Shown here one piece after another: positions 1-12,646 of a stretch of DNA of 64,000 nucleotides. Position 1 is the stretch's first letter. Each line of letters opens with the position of its first letter. The notes under the pieces were generated by a model. That model searched no databases and was not told the origin of the DNA. It saw only the letters and a program-made list of their open reading frames with translations. The stretch comes from Saururus chinensis (lineage: Eukaryota > Streptophyta > Magnoliopsida > Piperales > Saururaceae), in NCBI GenBank assembly GCA_035235625.1, contig CP141149.1, positions 20,215,893 through 20,279,892 of the forward strand. Reading direction: 5' to 3'. Both the position numbers and the translations under genes were made by a program.

Positions 1-727
1 CATTCGTCCAGAGGCCCTGACATTGCCTGCAATTCCGTCCAAGGTTTCATCGCTTCAAACACTAGACCTTCCACCATGCACAGGGCCATCTAGCCATGTA
101 AGGTAGCAGCTTCTTCCTTCCTCTTTGTCTATATTAGTCCCTGCAATTTTTGAGCAAATCAACACAATTTTTTGTTGCATAATCAACAAGGATGCAAATG
201 GCATCTCCAACAAAGATTAAAATTGCCAACTATGTCATGCCCCAAATCGTGGCTCTCCCATATCCATGGTTGCTGTTGTCAGAGATCAAAACCAAAATTG
301 CTCCAATCGTTATTCCATTCATCCAAATCACGCCCCTATTGTCTCATTTCCGATGGAGGTGACCCCGGTCACAATCAACAATCCTTCAACTAATCACAGT
401 CCACATGTTGCTATCCCACTTCGGAGGCAGATTTGTACCCACTCTGGCTGAATTCAGCCGTCTTATCCATCATTAACGGCGTTCGGAACTAACTTCCACT
501 GGCTGCCCCTTCTGCTTGTCATTCTGACCATGGATCTCCCCCACACCCATCTTCTAGTCTCCTCATCTCCAAAACTGCCGCCACCGATCCGCAGTCCCAT
601 GCCACCGCTTTTGTTGATTTTGGCTCCGGTCAAAACCTTGCTCCGGCTGACGATCCTTCATTCTGCGTCTGCAGATGATGTCATCCCAGGATCCTCTGTC
701 ATCTATTGTTCATCTCCATGAGCTGTT
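1..727. other. unassigned left edge
   Basis: Several short open frames occur here on the + strand, but none has a recognisable domain, codon pattern or splice structure. The stretch ends directly at the TG end of repeat copy A. It may be part of an older element that A inserted into. I see no gene. Confidence 0.4.
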
Positions 728-3700
728 TGTCACGCCCCGACACTGCCCGACCCGAGCTAAACCCGGTCCAGGGGCCTGTCAAGCGCACAGGGGCGACAAG
801 GGAAATTAAGATACGGTTTAGCAGAAGACTTATGCCCTATTCACGGGCAATCTAACAACATTACGGAGTATGCACACCACTTTGAGTAAGAGTAAATAAG
901 TAGAAAAAAAAAAGAGTTGCTTTAACTCAAGATAAATATAAGTCTCAAACCCACATGCTTAGTCAACCTTAGCCTACTCTAGGCTACAAAATAGGTCTTA
1001 AACAACACAAATGTATAAAGTAGCATGGATCAAAATGAGAACCATACACAAAGGTTCTAAACATAAAGCATAAACCAAGGAAAATAAGTCACATAAGTGG
1101 ACTCCATGATCACTCCCAAGTCGTCTCCGACCTTTCCTCAAAGAGGAGATCATGTCCATCTGCGTGTCACGCCACGCAGCCCCAAAGCAAAACACAATAA
1201 AGAGGGGTGAGTTTAACAAACTCAACCATGGTTTTCTATACACTATCATCATTGAAAACACGACAGCATAGCAACATAACCAATCGAAGCAAAGATTGAC
1301 AAGATGAATCATTTCCTGATCTCGCATACACATCACCTAAACCTGTGTCATAGTGTATAATCCACATAATATCATTTACATCATATCAACCTACATGAAA
1401 TGTATCTCTAACATACATATCAAATTATGCTTCAACATCATATCAACCTGCATGAGATGTATCTCTAACATACATATCAATTCATGCATCACATCGTATC
1501 AACCTGCATGAGATGTATCTCCAACATACATATTAAATCATGCATCACATCATATCAACCTGCATGAGATGTATCTCTAACATACATATCAAATCATGCA
1601 TCACATCATATCAACCTGCATGAGATGTATTTCCAACATACATATCAAGTCATGTATCACATCATATAAGGAATGCCTCCATCAAAGAGTAATCACAATT
1701 TAGTGTCACGAAGATGGGAACACAGACAAGGCCACGAAGGCATGTCATGGTCCAAATTCTACACAAGAATTTAAGAAGTTCGGGGTTGTCAATCCCTAAA
1801 GGCTGCTCGCTCCAGACGATCCTGGCCAAGGATGTCACATTCTCACGAAGAGAACCTAGAACAAGGGTGTTCGTTTTGGGACATTTCCTATGATGGGGAA
1901 GAGCCCGAGTTCCCACGTAGGAAACCCACGAACACATGGTAGCTGGTGCAAAGAGCATACCATACTGGATTCTCAGGGTCCAGAAGACAATAATAATCTC
2001 AAATCGCAAGACAAGTATGTAACTCGTCCCCCATATAATTCCACTTAACTAGACTCAACCCGGGGAGTGCACATGTTCCATGAAGGAACTCAAATCAAAA
2101 CATGTCCTTTTAGACCAATCAAGTTTCGATTAAGCCACGACTGATTAATTCGGCACGCAATTTCACCACATTACATCCAACCGATCACATTCGATTAGTC
2201 TCGATAAAGCCTCAATTGGAAATCTATTTTCATGATGCATTCAACATGGTATATACGTGGGCAAAACATACATGAATCTTAATTCATGATAAATGCTCTC
2301 ATCATCCCCTTATGCATCATTCATCATCATAATATCAATGCTCATCATCATCCTTAAACCCCACATGTGTGTGTACCTAGTAGAAGCACTTCACTCAATT
2401 CATATCAACATGCTTGTAATCTACTCACCATCACACTACACATGTGTATCATCTAATTATGAATTCCAGCAAAAATCATAGGAGAAGAATCATTAAAATC
2501 ATAACTCAAGTCAAAGCTTATCCACAAGCTAAACATATATAAGATCATTCAATTCATACTTGAGCCAAGACATACACCATCATTCATACATCAATTAACC
2601 ACATCCTAACATGACATATCAGTCCGTTAGTACGCTGTAGCTCTACTGAATATATACTTAACCATAGAGAATCAACCATTTAACTTCAAGGTGGCAATTC
2701 CAACATCATATATCCAACCACAAGCCATTCTACATAACACCAAATATATACCACAACTTCATAACCTCCATGGTATACCCTTCCAGTAGCATACTATAGC
2801 TCAAAACACTCCACACACACATGAAAATGATATCTCAAAGTAGAATTACTGAAATAAACATTATGTAAATAGTACAAAAATCTGCTGTGTAGCCGTTCGA
2901 ACGCCTAGTAGGGCTGTTCGATCGGCTAAACGGGAAATTTGTTGAAATTACAGTGTTGCCATTCGAATGCCAAGGAGGGCCGTTCGAACGCCAACAAGGT
3001 AGAATCAACCTTCTTCTCCATTTCAAATTTTCAAACCGAAATACCATTGATGAAACTTAAAATCTCCATCTAACAACCTAAATACCAATAAAATTCCACC
3101 ATAACTTCCAGAAAGCTAATCCACATCATAACAAGATAAAACCCTATGAAATCGAGATTAAAGATTACCATTTACTAATCATGCCATTAAAGTACTAAAT
3201 CAAGTAAATCCACTCAAAATAAACTACAAAATCAAGAGTTTTACCATAGGAAGACTGAAATTTCGAAAGTTCATTACCTTATCCCTTGATTAGGCTTTGA
3301 TTTGATGGTCACCCTTCTTGAAAACCTTACAAAGACATAGAGTTTAAATTAAACTCTATTAAAACCGATTTAACATAGAAAATCCTAATGAAAAGCTTAG
3401 ATCTAGGGCTTGTTGAACATAAAAATCGGATTTTTAGTTCTAGGATTTGAAGTAGAGATGCAAATTAGTAGTTTTGATGTTTAAAAACGAATCAAAATAA
3501 AGGGAAAATGATAGATCTAGAAGGGATTAAGAGAAAATTTAGGTTTTAAGGTTTAATTAGAAGAGACTTACCTTAAACTCCTTCTAATCTGGGCCTAATT
3601 GGGGAATTAGGTCTAACCTCCCTTTCACAGCCTATTCCCAAAATGGAAATGGCCCAGGTCATTCTATTTATAGTAGGGTTTGAGGTGTGTAGGGGTAATT

Positions 3701-4094
3701 AGTGGGGTATGAATAGAAAAATAGGCTAAAGATGTTTTTTTTGCTATTTGAGTACTAATTAAACCTGAAAAAATTATGAAAATTTTTAGTAAAGGCTTGT
3801 GTTGATGTTTGGGTTAATTTGGTTAAAAAACCCAAAATTTGACGGTGGGGCCCATAAGGAGTTTCGTCAAACCCTAATTTTTGGAAAATTAGTAAAAAAT
3901 TAAAAAAAAACCCAAAAATTCAGATTTGACTCAAAATCACTTAAAACTAATAATTTTAATGTTGATTTTGATTAAAACCATAAGAAATACCATTTATTTA
4001 TGAAACCACCGAAATAATAAGAAAAAGATTTAACCACGCAATAACTGACGATTAAAATAAAATGAAAACCGGTTTAGAAATGAGAGTCCTTACA
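728..4094 (-). mobile_element. long LTR-like repeat, copy A (probable solo LTR)
   Basis: On the minus strand this copy begins TGTAAGGACTCTC and ends GGGGCGTGACA, so it has the TG...CA ends of an LTR. The flanks are CTGTT (723-727) and CTGTC (4095-4099), a 5-bp target duplication with one mismatch. A TATA-like box (plus-strand TATTTATAGTAGGG near 3668) lies in the expected promoter part. No gag-pol, primer-binding site or polypurine tract adjoins it, which suggests a solo LTR. It is the inverted partner of copy B and is related to copies C, D and E. Length near 3.4 kb is long for an LTR but known for Tekay/Del-type Ty3-gypsy elements; that assignment is inference. It contains a minisatellite at 1360-1665 and paired palindromes at 2891-2927 and 2958-2992. 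Confidence 0.65.
1360..1665. repeat. about 60-bp minisatellite inside copy A
   Basis: About five units of roughly 60 bp each carry the phrase TATCAACCTGCATGAGATGT followed by TCTCTAACATACATATCAA. Units differ by a few substitutions. The same type of array is found at the matching place in copies B, C and E, so it is a component of the LTR-like repeat and not an independent satellite or a CRISPR array. Confidence 0.85.
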
Positions 4095-6470
4095 CTGTCC
4101 ACCTTTTGCTTTGGCCCTTTCATAGCTTGCGTAGTTGTTGTTCCTATGACTGTTTCCATAAGGACTTCAGCTCCTACTTCGATCACACCTCCTACTTCGA
4201 TCACACCTCTAGTCCCTTATTTTTACAGGACTCTGTTTGGATTTCCACCAAGAGTCAGCCCAACTTCAGCTTCCGGTTCAGAGAGGATGACCTTTGTATT
4301 TATGTAAAGGGTCCATTTGCGACCCACCTAAGACCACACCCTTTTCGTGGGCCTTAGTTGGGTTGATGGTTTCTGGAACATGCTCCTTCATTTTGTGTGA
4401 ATTACAGGTATCGTATTTTACAGATGTAACACAAGACCCAACATCTTATGGTATTTTATTATCTTTGGACTCTACCTCTATTTTAGTCACATCTCTTCCG
4501 TGTTTTGGATTTTTGCCTAATATGAATTACTATGTCGAACCATACACAGATCTTTATGGACCCAACTGCAACCCAGTGTCCACCTTGCAAGCTATTTCTC
4601 TGGTTTTGCTTTGCTATTGGCACATAGTCCATGCAATATATTTCCACATGAACTTGGCCGATCTACCTTCTTCTGCGGGGTATTCCATTCATTTAGTTTT
4701 TTGAGTCACATGCTTTCACCATTTTCCCTATAGAGCATTGGTGGGCCCAAGTAACATCATTCACTTAAGTTGAGCTTCAGGCATATTTGTTGCTCCGTCA
4801 CAAGAATTGAAGACCACCTTAAGGACAAGGTGGAGTGGAAGCGAGGTGAAATGTTATGACCCACCCTAGGGGACGGGTCCTTCCTTCGTAATCTATTAGA
4901 ATTAAGATGTAATTATTGTTAGTAAGAATAACTTAGTATAATTAAGACTTTATTCTTATTGGACTTTGGATAATGTTAGAAGTCCATTCCAATTAGGAGT
5001 TTTATTAGCATTAGGATTAAGAGGCTTAATTGCCTAGAAATATGTAGGGGCTATGCCTATTTGAGGAGTACAGAAATCTAAATCAAGTTAGTTATTTTAT
5101 TTTTTGGCTATTTTTTTATATTTATATTTTTAATTTAGCTGGTGTAGACCATTGGTCAACATCAATATCTCTCCCTTTTCTCTATCTAGGGGAGAAAATC
5201 ATCCCCCATGACCATCATCATCGGATAAAATTGCTTTAGTTGGGGTAAAAACAATTAGTGCACATCTAAAATTAGGGGATATTTGATCTTCCCTAAATTC
5301 AAATGTGAACTAATTAATCTTATTTGAATGACCTTTTCCAAGTTCACTTGTGTAACCAAATAGCTTCTTTGGATACAATTGTGAGATTCATGTAACTCAT
5401 CTAGCAGAATATTGTGTTTTTGATGAATGACCTTGAAGTGGATTATATTCTCTCTGTTGGTAAGAATTGCCCCTCTTAAATATATGGTAAAAAAGGAATA
5501 TGCTACCAATTGATTTCAACCACTAAATATGACTCCTGACTCTTACAGTTACAAATATCGAGGTCAATTATGCAAACGGATGAGCTGAAGCATCAAATTT
5601 CTCCATAAAAAATACGAGCAAAAAAATAGCAAAAAATTATAGAAAAATCGGAGATGTTACATAAGCAAGACTCGTGGGCTCCACATTAAGTTTCATTTTT
5701 TTAAATGTTTAGCCTTAAAAGACTAAAATGGCTAAAACACAAAAAGTCAAATTTCAATGAACTCAAAGTTCAAAGAAAATATAAAGAGATTTTGTGGAAA
5801 ACTCCATGGGCCCCAATAGAGGGTAGGAAGACTAAGTCAGAGCCCTAAGACATGTGATGCCCTATCTAAACAAAAAAAAGGATGAATGAAATGATAAAAA
5901 AAAATGAAAATAGAAAAGAAGAATGATGGAGTGGTAGTGGATAGCCAGGTATGCCCTTGAGCACTTGAGCAACAACGTTTGATTTGTTGGAGCATCACTT
6001 AGTGTGTTGGACAACATAGCAGAGCATTCTAAGACAAGTCCTAGTACGGGTAGGACTTAGGTGGCAGGATGGGTGCCACTACCACATGGGGACGGACTCC
6101 TATGTTGGACGGGACTCATTCATTCATATTCAAGAGTCTCCTAGCTCGAGTAGGAAATGAGATAGCAGCTCCCCTTTAGCCATAAGACTCTTGGAGGCAT
6201 TGACACACATACTTCTAGTTAGACAAGGAGTCTGCAGCTTTCCTAGTTTAGGCTAGAACGAGTTGACTTAGAGGGAAGAGTTGGAGAGGGAGTGAACCTC
6301 TTGTATGGGTGGGACATGTAATGCCTAGTTGCAATCGGACTCAGCATGGGCTGAGCCTACATAAAGGGAGGGGCGTCAAGCAGGTCAGCCACTTTTGGAC
6401 TTTGGATTTCCAGCCACCCTCTCCCTACCATTGTTACGACGGACTGTAGCCACAAAGCATATGGCAGATC
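4095..6470. other. spacer between inverted copies A and B; possible decayed LTR element
   Basis: This spacer separates two inverted 3.4 kb repeats. It holds a tandem 18-bp duplication (TCCTACTTCGATCACACC) near 4175-4210 and open frames of up to 136 codons with no recognisable domain. Near 4852 a TG start (TGTTATGACCCACC) follows a purine-rich run (GGTGGAGTGGAAGCGAGG), as at the polypurine-tract/3' LTR junction of a retrotransposon. A possible matching CA end is near 5161. From about 5560 to 6470 I see nothing identifiable. Confidence 0.3.
4852..5161 (+). mobile_element. possible 3' LTR of a decayed retrotransposon
   Basis: TG...CA boundaries are plausible: the sequence starts TGTTATGACC directly after a purine-rich tract at about 4828-4851 and ends GGTCAACA. 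The second LTR was not found in the window and the internal coding region cannot be read, so this rests only on the tract/TG junction. Confidence 0.25.
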
Positions 6471-9400
6471 TGTAAGATCCTTGATCTTAAACCGGTTTAT
6501 TTTAATTATTATTTATCGGTTAACGTGTGGTTAAAGTGTTTTCTGATTTATTCGGTGGTTTCGAAAATAAATGGTGATTCTTATACTTTTAATCAAAAGC
6601 AACATTACAATTATTGGTTTTAAGTATTTTTGGGTCAAATCTAAATTTTTGAAATTTTTCTGATTTTTCACTAAATTTTCAAAAATTAGGGTTTGGCGGG
6701 ACCCCCTGTGGGCCCCGCCGGCGAAATTGAGAATTTTGGACCAAATTAACCTAGACATCAACACAAGATTTTATAAAATTTTTCATAATTTTCTCAGGTT
6801 TAATTAGTTTTCAAATGGTTAAAATACCCATTTTTAGCACAAATTTCTATTCATACCCCACTAGTTATTTATGTACACCCCAAGCCCTACTATAAATAAA
6901 AAGAGCTGAACCATTTTCATTTTGGGAATAGTCTGGGAGAAGGATATTAAAGCCTAATTCCCCAATTAGGCCCGAATTAGAAGGAGATTAAGGTATGTTT
7001 TCTTTAATCAAGCCCAAATCCTAGATTTTTTTCTAATCCATTCTTAATCCATCATTTCCCCTTTTATTTGATTGATTTTAAATATCAAAACCACTGATTT
7101 GTTCCTTTACTTCAAACCCTACATCTAAAAATTCGTTTTTTATGCTTAACAAACCCTAGATCTAAGATTTCATTAAAGTTTTCAATGTTAAATCGATTTT
7201 TAATGAAGTTTAACTTAAACTCTATGTCTTTCGAAGGTTTTCAAGAAGGGTGACGGTCAAATCCAAACCTAATCAAGTGATAAAGTAATGGGTCTTCGAA
7301 ATCTCAGTCTTCCTATGGTAAAAATCTTGATATTATGGTTTATTTGGAATGGATTTACTTGATTTAATGCTTTAATGGTGAGATTAGTAAATGGTAATTT
7401 CTTGTCATAATTTCTTAGGGTTTTGTCTTAATATGAGGTAGATTAGCTTTCTGGAAGGTATGATGGAATTTTAATGGCATTTGAGTTGTTAGATGAAGAT
7501 TTCAAGTTTTATCAATGGAGTTTCGGTTTGAAATTTTGAAATGAAGAAGAAGGTCAAATCTGCCTTTTTGGCATTCAAACGCCCTGCAGGGCGTTCGAAT
7601 GGCAACACTGCATTTTCGGCATAATTTCTATTTAGCCGATCGAACGGCCCTATAGGGCGTTCAAATGGCTACACAACACAATTTACCATTGTTTATATGT
7701 TGTTTATTTCGATATCCCTACTCTAAATTATCATTTTTATGTTTATGTGGAGTGTTTTGAGCCAGGGTAAGCTACTGGAAGTGCATACTATTGATGTTTA
7801 GAAGTCGTGGTGTATATTTAAAGTTATGTGAAATGGCTTGTAGTTGGATATATTTGTTAGAATTGCTATATTGAAGATATGAGTGGTTGATTCCCTATGG
7901 CTAAACATGTTTTCAATAGAGTTATAACATGCTAATGGACTAATATGTCATTATAGGATGTGGTTAAATGATGTGTGAATGTTAGTATTATGCCTAGACT
8001 CAAGTATGAGGTGAATGAGCTTACATATGTTTAGCATGTGGTTATGTTTTGAATTGAGTTATGATTTTAATGGTTATTCTTCTATGATTTTCGCTGGAAT
8101 CCATGATTTGATGTTAATGCGCATGTGTAGTGTGATGGTGAGTTAATTACAAAACATGTTGATATACATCGAGTGAGGTGTTTCTACCATGTACACACAC
8201 ACATGTGGGGTTAATGATTTATGATGAGGCTTGATATTATGATTATGAATTATGCATGAGGGGCTGATGAGAGCACTTATCATGAATTAGGATTCATGTA
8301 TGCCTTGCCCACGTATGTACCATGTTGCATGCATCATGAAAACGGATTTCCTATTTAGGCTTTATCGAGATTAACCAAGTTTGATCGATTGGATACAATG
8401 TGGTAAAATTGCGTGCCGGATTAATCGGTCATTGGCTTAATCGAAACTTGATTGGTCCGAAGGGACATGTTTTGATTTGAGTTCCTTTGTAGAACATGTG
8501 CACTTCCCGAGTTGAGTCGAGTTAAAATGAGATTATATGAGGATGAGTCGTATACTTGTTGCGGTTGAGATTTATTTATTGAGAATAGTTACATCTGGAC
8601 ACTGAGCACCCAGAGTGGTATGCCTTTGTGCACCGGCTACCACGTGTTCTAGGTTCCCTATGCGGGAATTTCGACTCTCCCCACCGCAGAGATGTCCTTA
8701 GCGAACACCCTGCTCTAGGTTCTCTACGTGGAATTTGGATATTCTTGGCCAGAATTGTCCTTAGTGAACAAACCTGCTCTAGGTTCCCTTTGGGGATTTG
8801 GATTTCCCATGTGGATTATCCATAGTGAGCAAAGGGGCTGACTACCCCTACATCTTGGTTTTTCTTATGGAATTCGGATTGTGTCCTGAGCGGGCAATGC
8901 CCCAAGTTTCCAATTAGATAATTTGGACCATGTCCAGCCTTACGACAATGATTGTGTTTACTCTTTGATGGAGGCATTCTCTATTTATGTTGATGTATGT
9001 ATATGATGTATGCTATACATATTTGTGTAACATGTAATTGGACGCATTTGTCATGCAGAATGGATGAGATATGTTATGAATGCCTGATTTGAAGATTGGG
9101 ATTGAGACACTATATGCGGGGTTGCATGATCTGAAATATATGTTAGAGATGCATCTCATGCAGGTTTATATGATGTTGATGCATAATCTAAAATATATGT
9201 TAGAGATACATCTTATGCAGGTTTATATGATGTTGATGTATGATATGAAATGTATGCTAGAGATACATCTCATGCAGGTTTATATGATGTTGAATTGCAC
9301 TACATGATTTAGACACTATGATGCAAGTTTTAGTGATGTGTATGTGTGATCAGAAATTGATACATCTTGTCGATCATTGATCTAAATTGTTATATTACTA

Positions 9401-9942
9401 TATCGCCGTGTTTCTAATTATTATAGTTTTATTAAAAACCATTGCTGAGTTTGTTAAACTCACCTCTCTTTCTTGTGCTTTTGCTTTTGGGGCTGCGTGG
9501 CGTGACACGCAGATGGACATGATCCTCTCTATGAGGAAAGGTCGGAGATGACTTAGGAGTAGACGTGGAGACCTCTTATGTGGCTTGTTTCTTTGTTTTT
9601 GCCATTATGTTAGAACCTATGTGTGCAGTTCTTATTTTAGATTGTGCTACATTATACATTTAGATTGTTTGAAACATATTTTGGAGCCTAGAGTGGGCTA
9701 TGGATTAATTTAGTATGTGGGTTTGAGATTTTAGTTTATTTTAGAGTTAAAGTAACTCTTTTGATTCTACTTATTTACTATTTCTCAAAGTGGTGCGTTT
9801 ACTCCATAATTTTGTTAGATCGCTCGTGATTAGGGCATAAGTCTTCCGCTAAATTATTTTTTTAAGCTCCTTGTCGCCCCTGTGCGCTTGACTGGCCCCT
9901 GGACTAGGTTCGGCTCGGGTCGAGCAGTGCCAGGGCGTGACA
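6471..9942 (+). mobile_element. long LTR-like repeat, copy B (probable solo LTR)
   Basis: This copy runs from TGTAAGATCCTTGATC to GGGCGTGACA on the + strand and matches the reverse complement of copy A along its whole length, with many substitutions. A TATA-like box (ACTATAAATAAAAAG, about 6889) is followed by the block CCCCAATTAGGCCCGAATTA shared with A. Later come two palindromes (7570-7603 and 7634-7670), a three-unit minisatellite (9120-9300), a conserved GGGGCTGCGTGGCG segment (9490) and the terminal GTGACA. The 5-bp flanks AGATC and GGAGC match at only 3 of 5 positions, so the target duplication is lost or the ends have been rearranged. No internal retrotransposon sequence follows. Confidence 0.65.
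9120..9300. repeat. about 60-bp minisatellite inside copy B
   Basis: Three units of about 60 bp contain TTAGAGATACATCTCATGCA followed by GGTTTATATGATGTTGATG. This is the reverse-complement equivalent of the array at 1360-1665 in copy A. Confidence 0.8.
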
Positions 9943-10754
9943 GGAGCCCCTTTGCACAAAGATGGTTTTGTGTTGCTAAGATCATGTTCTCCCAACACAT
10001 ACGAGTGGGAAGGACATAATTGGCTACTAGTTGCATGGTGCGGCCAGGCCATCACGAGAGAAAACGCTAGGCACAGTTTCGCACTCATGACAGTTGGTTC
10101 TATTGTTGAGATACGAACTGGACCAAATGAATTTGGAGGCATTCTGAAGGTTTTAGGCAAGTCAAGATAGAGAAGATCTTTGGCGGCTTGAAAGCATATG
10201 GTTACTGCCATGATGGGTTCTATGTTACAATGCCTTTTGGAGCTTGAAGGCAAGCGGAATGCGATGCAGACGATGAATGGGATTCTGGTCGAAGTGCAAT
10301 CTTCCCTACATTCTATCCGGGAACACATTGTTACCTTCAACCGATGCCTCTCTCTTGTGGAGATTGCACCCTATGATGATAATTTAGGAGAAGGCAGCTC
10401 AGATGGGAGTGCTACTTGTTACGACACGCTGGCCACAGACATGGCTACGACACCGCCCACTACTTTACTTAACCGTACAACCCTAATGCTATAATTATCC
10501 CCTCATTTTCATAAGGAGGGGCTTTTGGACTTCAAGTCTAAAGAACCTTCAAAAAGAAATTTCAAAGACATCATCCACCAAAAGACGTCTAGAAATTCCA
10601 AAAGTCTTGACCTTTTGAAAATTGAAGAAGTTCGAGGGATTGAAAGACAAATAGAAGTGTTGCATCACGTGAAGGAAGAAGAAGTTGCACAAGGGAGCTC
10701 TCGTCTTTTAGAAGGAGTTTCTTTCTTTCTTTTTTACTTTAAAATTGGAAGCTA
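9943..10754 (+). other. unassigned segment between copy B and the LINE remnant
   Basis: Open frames of 75-98 codons on the + strand are present (for example 10198-10494), but I recognise no domain. Because a LINE remnant follows on the same strand, this could be degraded sequence upstream of its reverse transcriptase, but no reverse transcriptase or endonuclease motifs are readable. Confidence 0.3.
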
Positions 10755-11582
10755 ATTTGGAAGTTGGAAGTCACTCCAAAGATTAGGATGTTCTCTTGGA
10801 GGGTTGGTTCAAACATCCACCCGGTTGGGGGGAACTTGACCAAAAGGGGGATGGTTAATGCCAATGGCTGCCCCTCGTGTGGACACTCACCTGAGTCTGT
10901 CATCCATACCCCATAGACTTGTCCCCACCTATGTTAGCTTTGGTCTCATCAATAGTGGCACACTACCACCAACTTTGATTTCTTTTCCCACCCGTCGGAG
11001 GTTATCCACTATATTCTTTGAGTTTTTGGGGAGGTCGAGCTCTCGAAGATGTTTGTCTTGGCTTGGGTCATCTAGCTCCACCAGAATGATCTTTGAGTGG
11101 AGGGCTCCGAGCGGAACACCGAGGAGATCCATGCCTAGGCCTCGAGAAGAACCATTCCACCCGCATGTCTCTAAAGACTTCATCCCCTGTCTTTTGGACG
11201 CCAACCCTCCTTGGCAAACTGAAGGTAAATTTTGATGATGTGGTCTTTGCAGGTTAGGGGTGGGCCTTTGTGCTTGCGACAACAATGGGACGGTGATTGC
11301 TTACGCTAGCTCCTAGGGCCTTGGAGTTCTTAGCTGGGAAGAAGCCGAAGTCCTCGCTTTGTGTCGGGCAATCTCCTTCATGTTGGATTTGGGGTGGAGC
11401 CATGTCATGTTCGAGGGCGAGTGTACCCGGTCATATCCATGTCCAGGAACCAGGCTTTTGGGGATGGCGGGCTCTATCTTCAACTCATTGAAGCGGCTTC
11501 GAAGATGATCCATTTCCTCTCGGTGAGCTTCTCCTTTGTCAAAAGGGAGGGGAACAGGGTTGCTCACTGCTTGGCTAGGTGA
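10755..11582 (+). pseudogene. 3' end of a LINE (non-LTR retrotransposon): zf-RVT and RNase H remnants
   Basis: From 10755 one frame reads IWKLEVTPKIRMFSW followed by CPSCGHSPESVIH, the layout of the reverse-transcriptase zinc-binding domain (zf-RVT: C-x2-C, then ES and H). It stops at a TAG near 10914. Further on, two frames with a shift near 11425 give an RNase H domain of the plant LINE type: LKVNFDD with the first catalytic Asp (about 11218), WEEAEVLAL with the Glu, FEGEC where ESD is usual, and VAHCLAR at the end. In-frame stops (TAG after VVFAG and after YASS) and frameshifts show it is dead. Order and strand match ORF2 of RNase H-bearing plant L1 elements. The reverse transcriptase itself is not recognisable. 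Confidence 0.75.
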
Positions 11583-11656
11583 ACAAACTATTCAACTCTC
11601 TCTCCCCCCCCCTCGGCCCAATAAAGTGCGGAAGTTTCTTCATTGAGTTCTCCGGG

Positions 11657-11838
11657 GAGAAACTATTGAGTGTGCGTTGCACACTTTGCTAGCCGTATAT
11701 TTCACCATTCACAAAACAACTCATCAGCATAGTTGTAAGACATCATAGCAATAAGCGGTTATAAATGTTAATGAGTCATATTATAAATGGTGAAATACAT
11801 GGCTAGCAAAGTGTGTAACACACATTGAAAAATTTCTC
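11657..11838. mobile_element. small foldback element (MITE)
   Basis: The left arm starts GAGAAACTATTGAGTGTGCG, and the right arm, read on the other strand, starts GAGAAATTTTTCAATGTGTG. Both continue into CACACTTTGCTAGCC. The arms pair over about 60 bp around a short AT-rich centre. I find no clear target duplication, so the superfamily is open (the GAG start would suit a Mutator-like element). Confidence 0.6.
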
Positions 11839-12110
11839 TTAATGAGAAACTATTGACAACTCTTTTTGGTTGCAGCTTGCCTTATGGCACTACTGTTATA
11901 AAAAAACCTTCTTGTTCTTGTAATGAACATGCTTTAGTAATTTATGTCAAAGTGGGTTATTGCCAATTTTCTTTAATTATGATTTTGTAATGAAACTAGT
12001 TATCTAATAATTGTTTGAATTTATTCCAACTATGCAGTTCACTCTCATGCCAATGAGTTACACGAACAAATTGGAGAACATGCCACTAAGTTTGAAAATA
12101 AATTATGATT

Positions 12111-12646
12111 TAGGGGTCGTTTGGGTACTAATTTTTTAGAAGATTTAGTTGATTCAGCCTCAATTCAGGTTTGAATTATTAGAATCATGTTTATGTGTAG
12201 AAGCTGCGCAAAATTAAAAATTCAGCCCGAAAGTTGATTCAAGCCGTTTCAAGCGAATCGGCCTGAATCACTCAATCGATTCAGTTTCCTACTCCCCGTT
12301 ATAAAAATTACATATTGTATTATTTTTCAACGGTTATCTCTTATATCGATTTGAGCCTTGAGAAACGTGCCATATAGGTAGGGCCCACTTTGAAAGTTCA
12401 AAATTACCTACCCTTGTGGGGTCTTGTTTGATAGACTCGAATTTAGAAGCGTAATAGTACCAAGAACGTACATATCCAAGTATGAGAAAGAAAAAGTTAT
12501 ATTAGTTTAAAGTTTTAAAATTGAGTTTGACGCGACATTTAAATTTATTCTAATAAATTCTATTACCAAATGTAATTTATATTCGGTGATGAATTTTTAG
12601 AATTAATTTAACACTAAATTAATTCAGCACTAAATTAATTCCCCTA
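12111..12646. mobile_element. MITE family M1, copy 1
   Basis: This is a roughly 536-bp non-coding element, related along its length to 16115-16872 and 43422-43950. It begins TAGGGGTCGTTTGGGTAC and ends AATTCCCCTAA. In copy 3 the far end, read on the other strand, is GGGGTTGTTTGGGTA, so the family has terminal inverted repeats of the GGGGTCGTTTGG type. Shared internal landmarks are TTATCTCTTATATCGATTTG and GCGTAATAGTACCAAG. This copy keeps the empty version of the site where another MITE inserted in copy 2. Confidence 0.65.

Noticed and set aside
1360..1665. Regularly spaced repeats that might be taken for a CRISPR-like array
   Set aside because: Units are contiguous, diverged tandem copies with no unique spacers, in a plant genome, and are part of an LTR-like repeat.
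4294..4704. 136-codon open frame in the A-B spacer
   Set aside because: No recognisable domain, no splice context, and composition is typical of AT-rich translated repeat; likely chance or a decayed element.
9849..10340. 163-codon minus-strand open frame spanning the end of copy B
   Set aside because: It crosses the boundary between an LTR-like repeat and unrelated DNA and has no domain; treated as chance.
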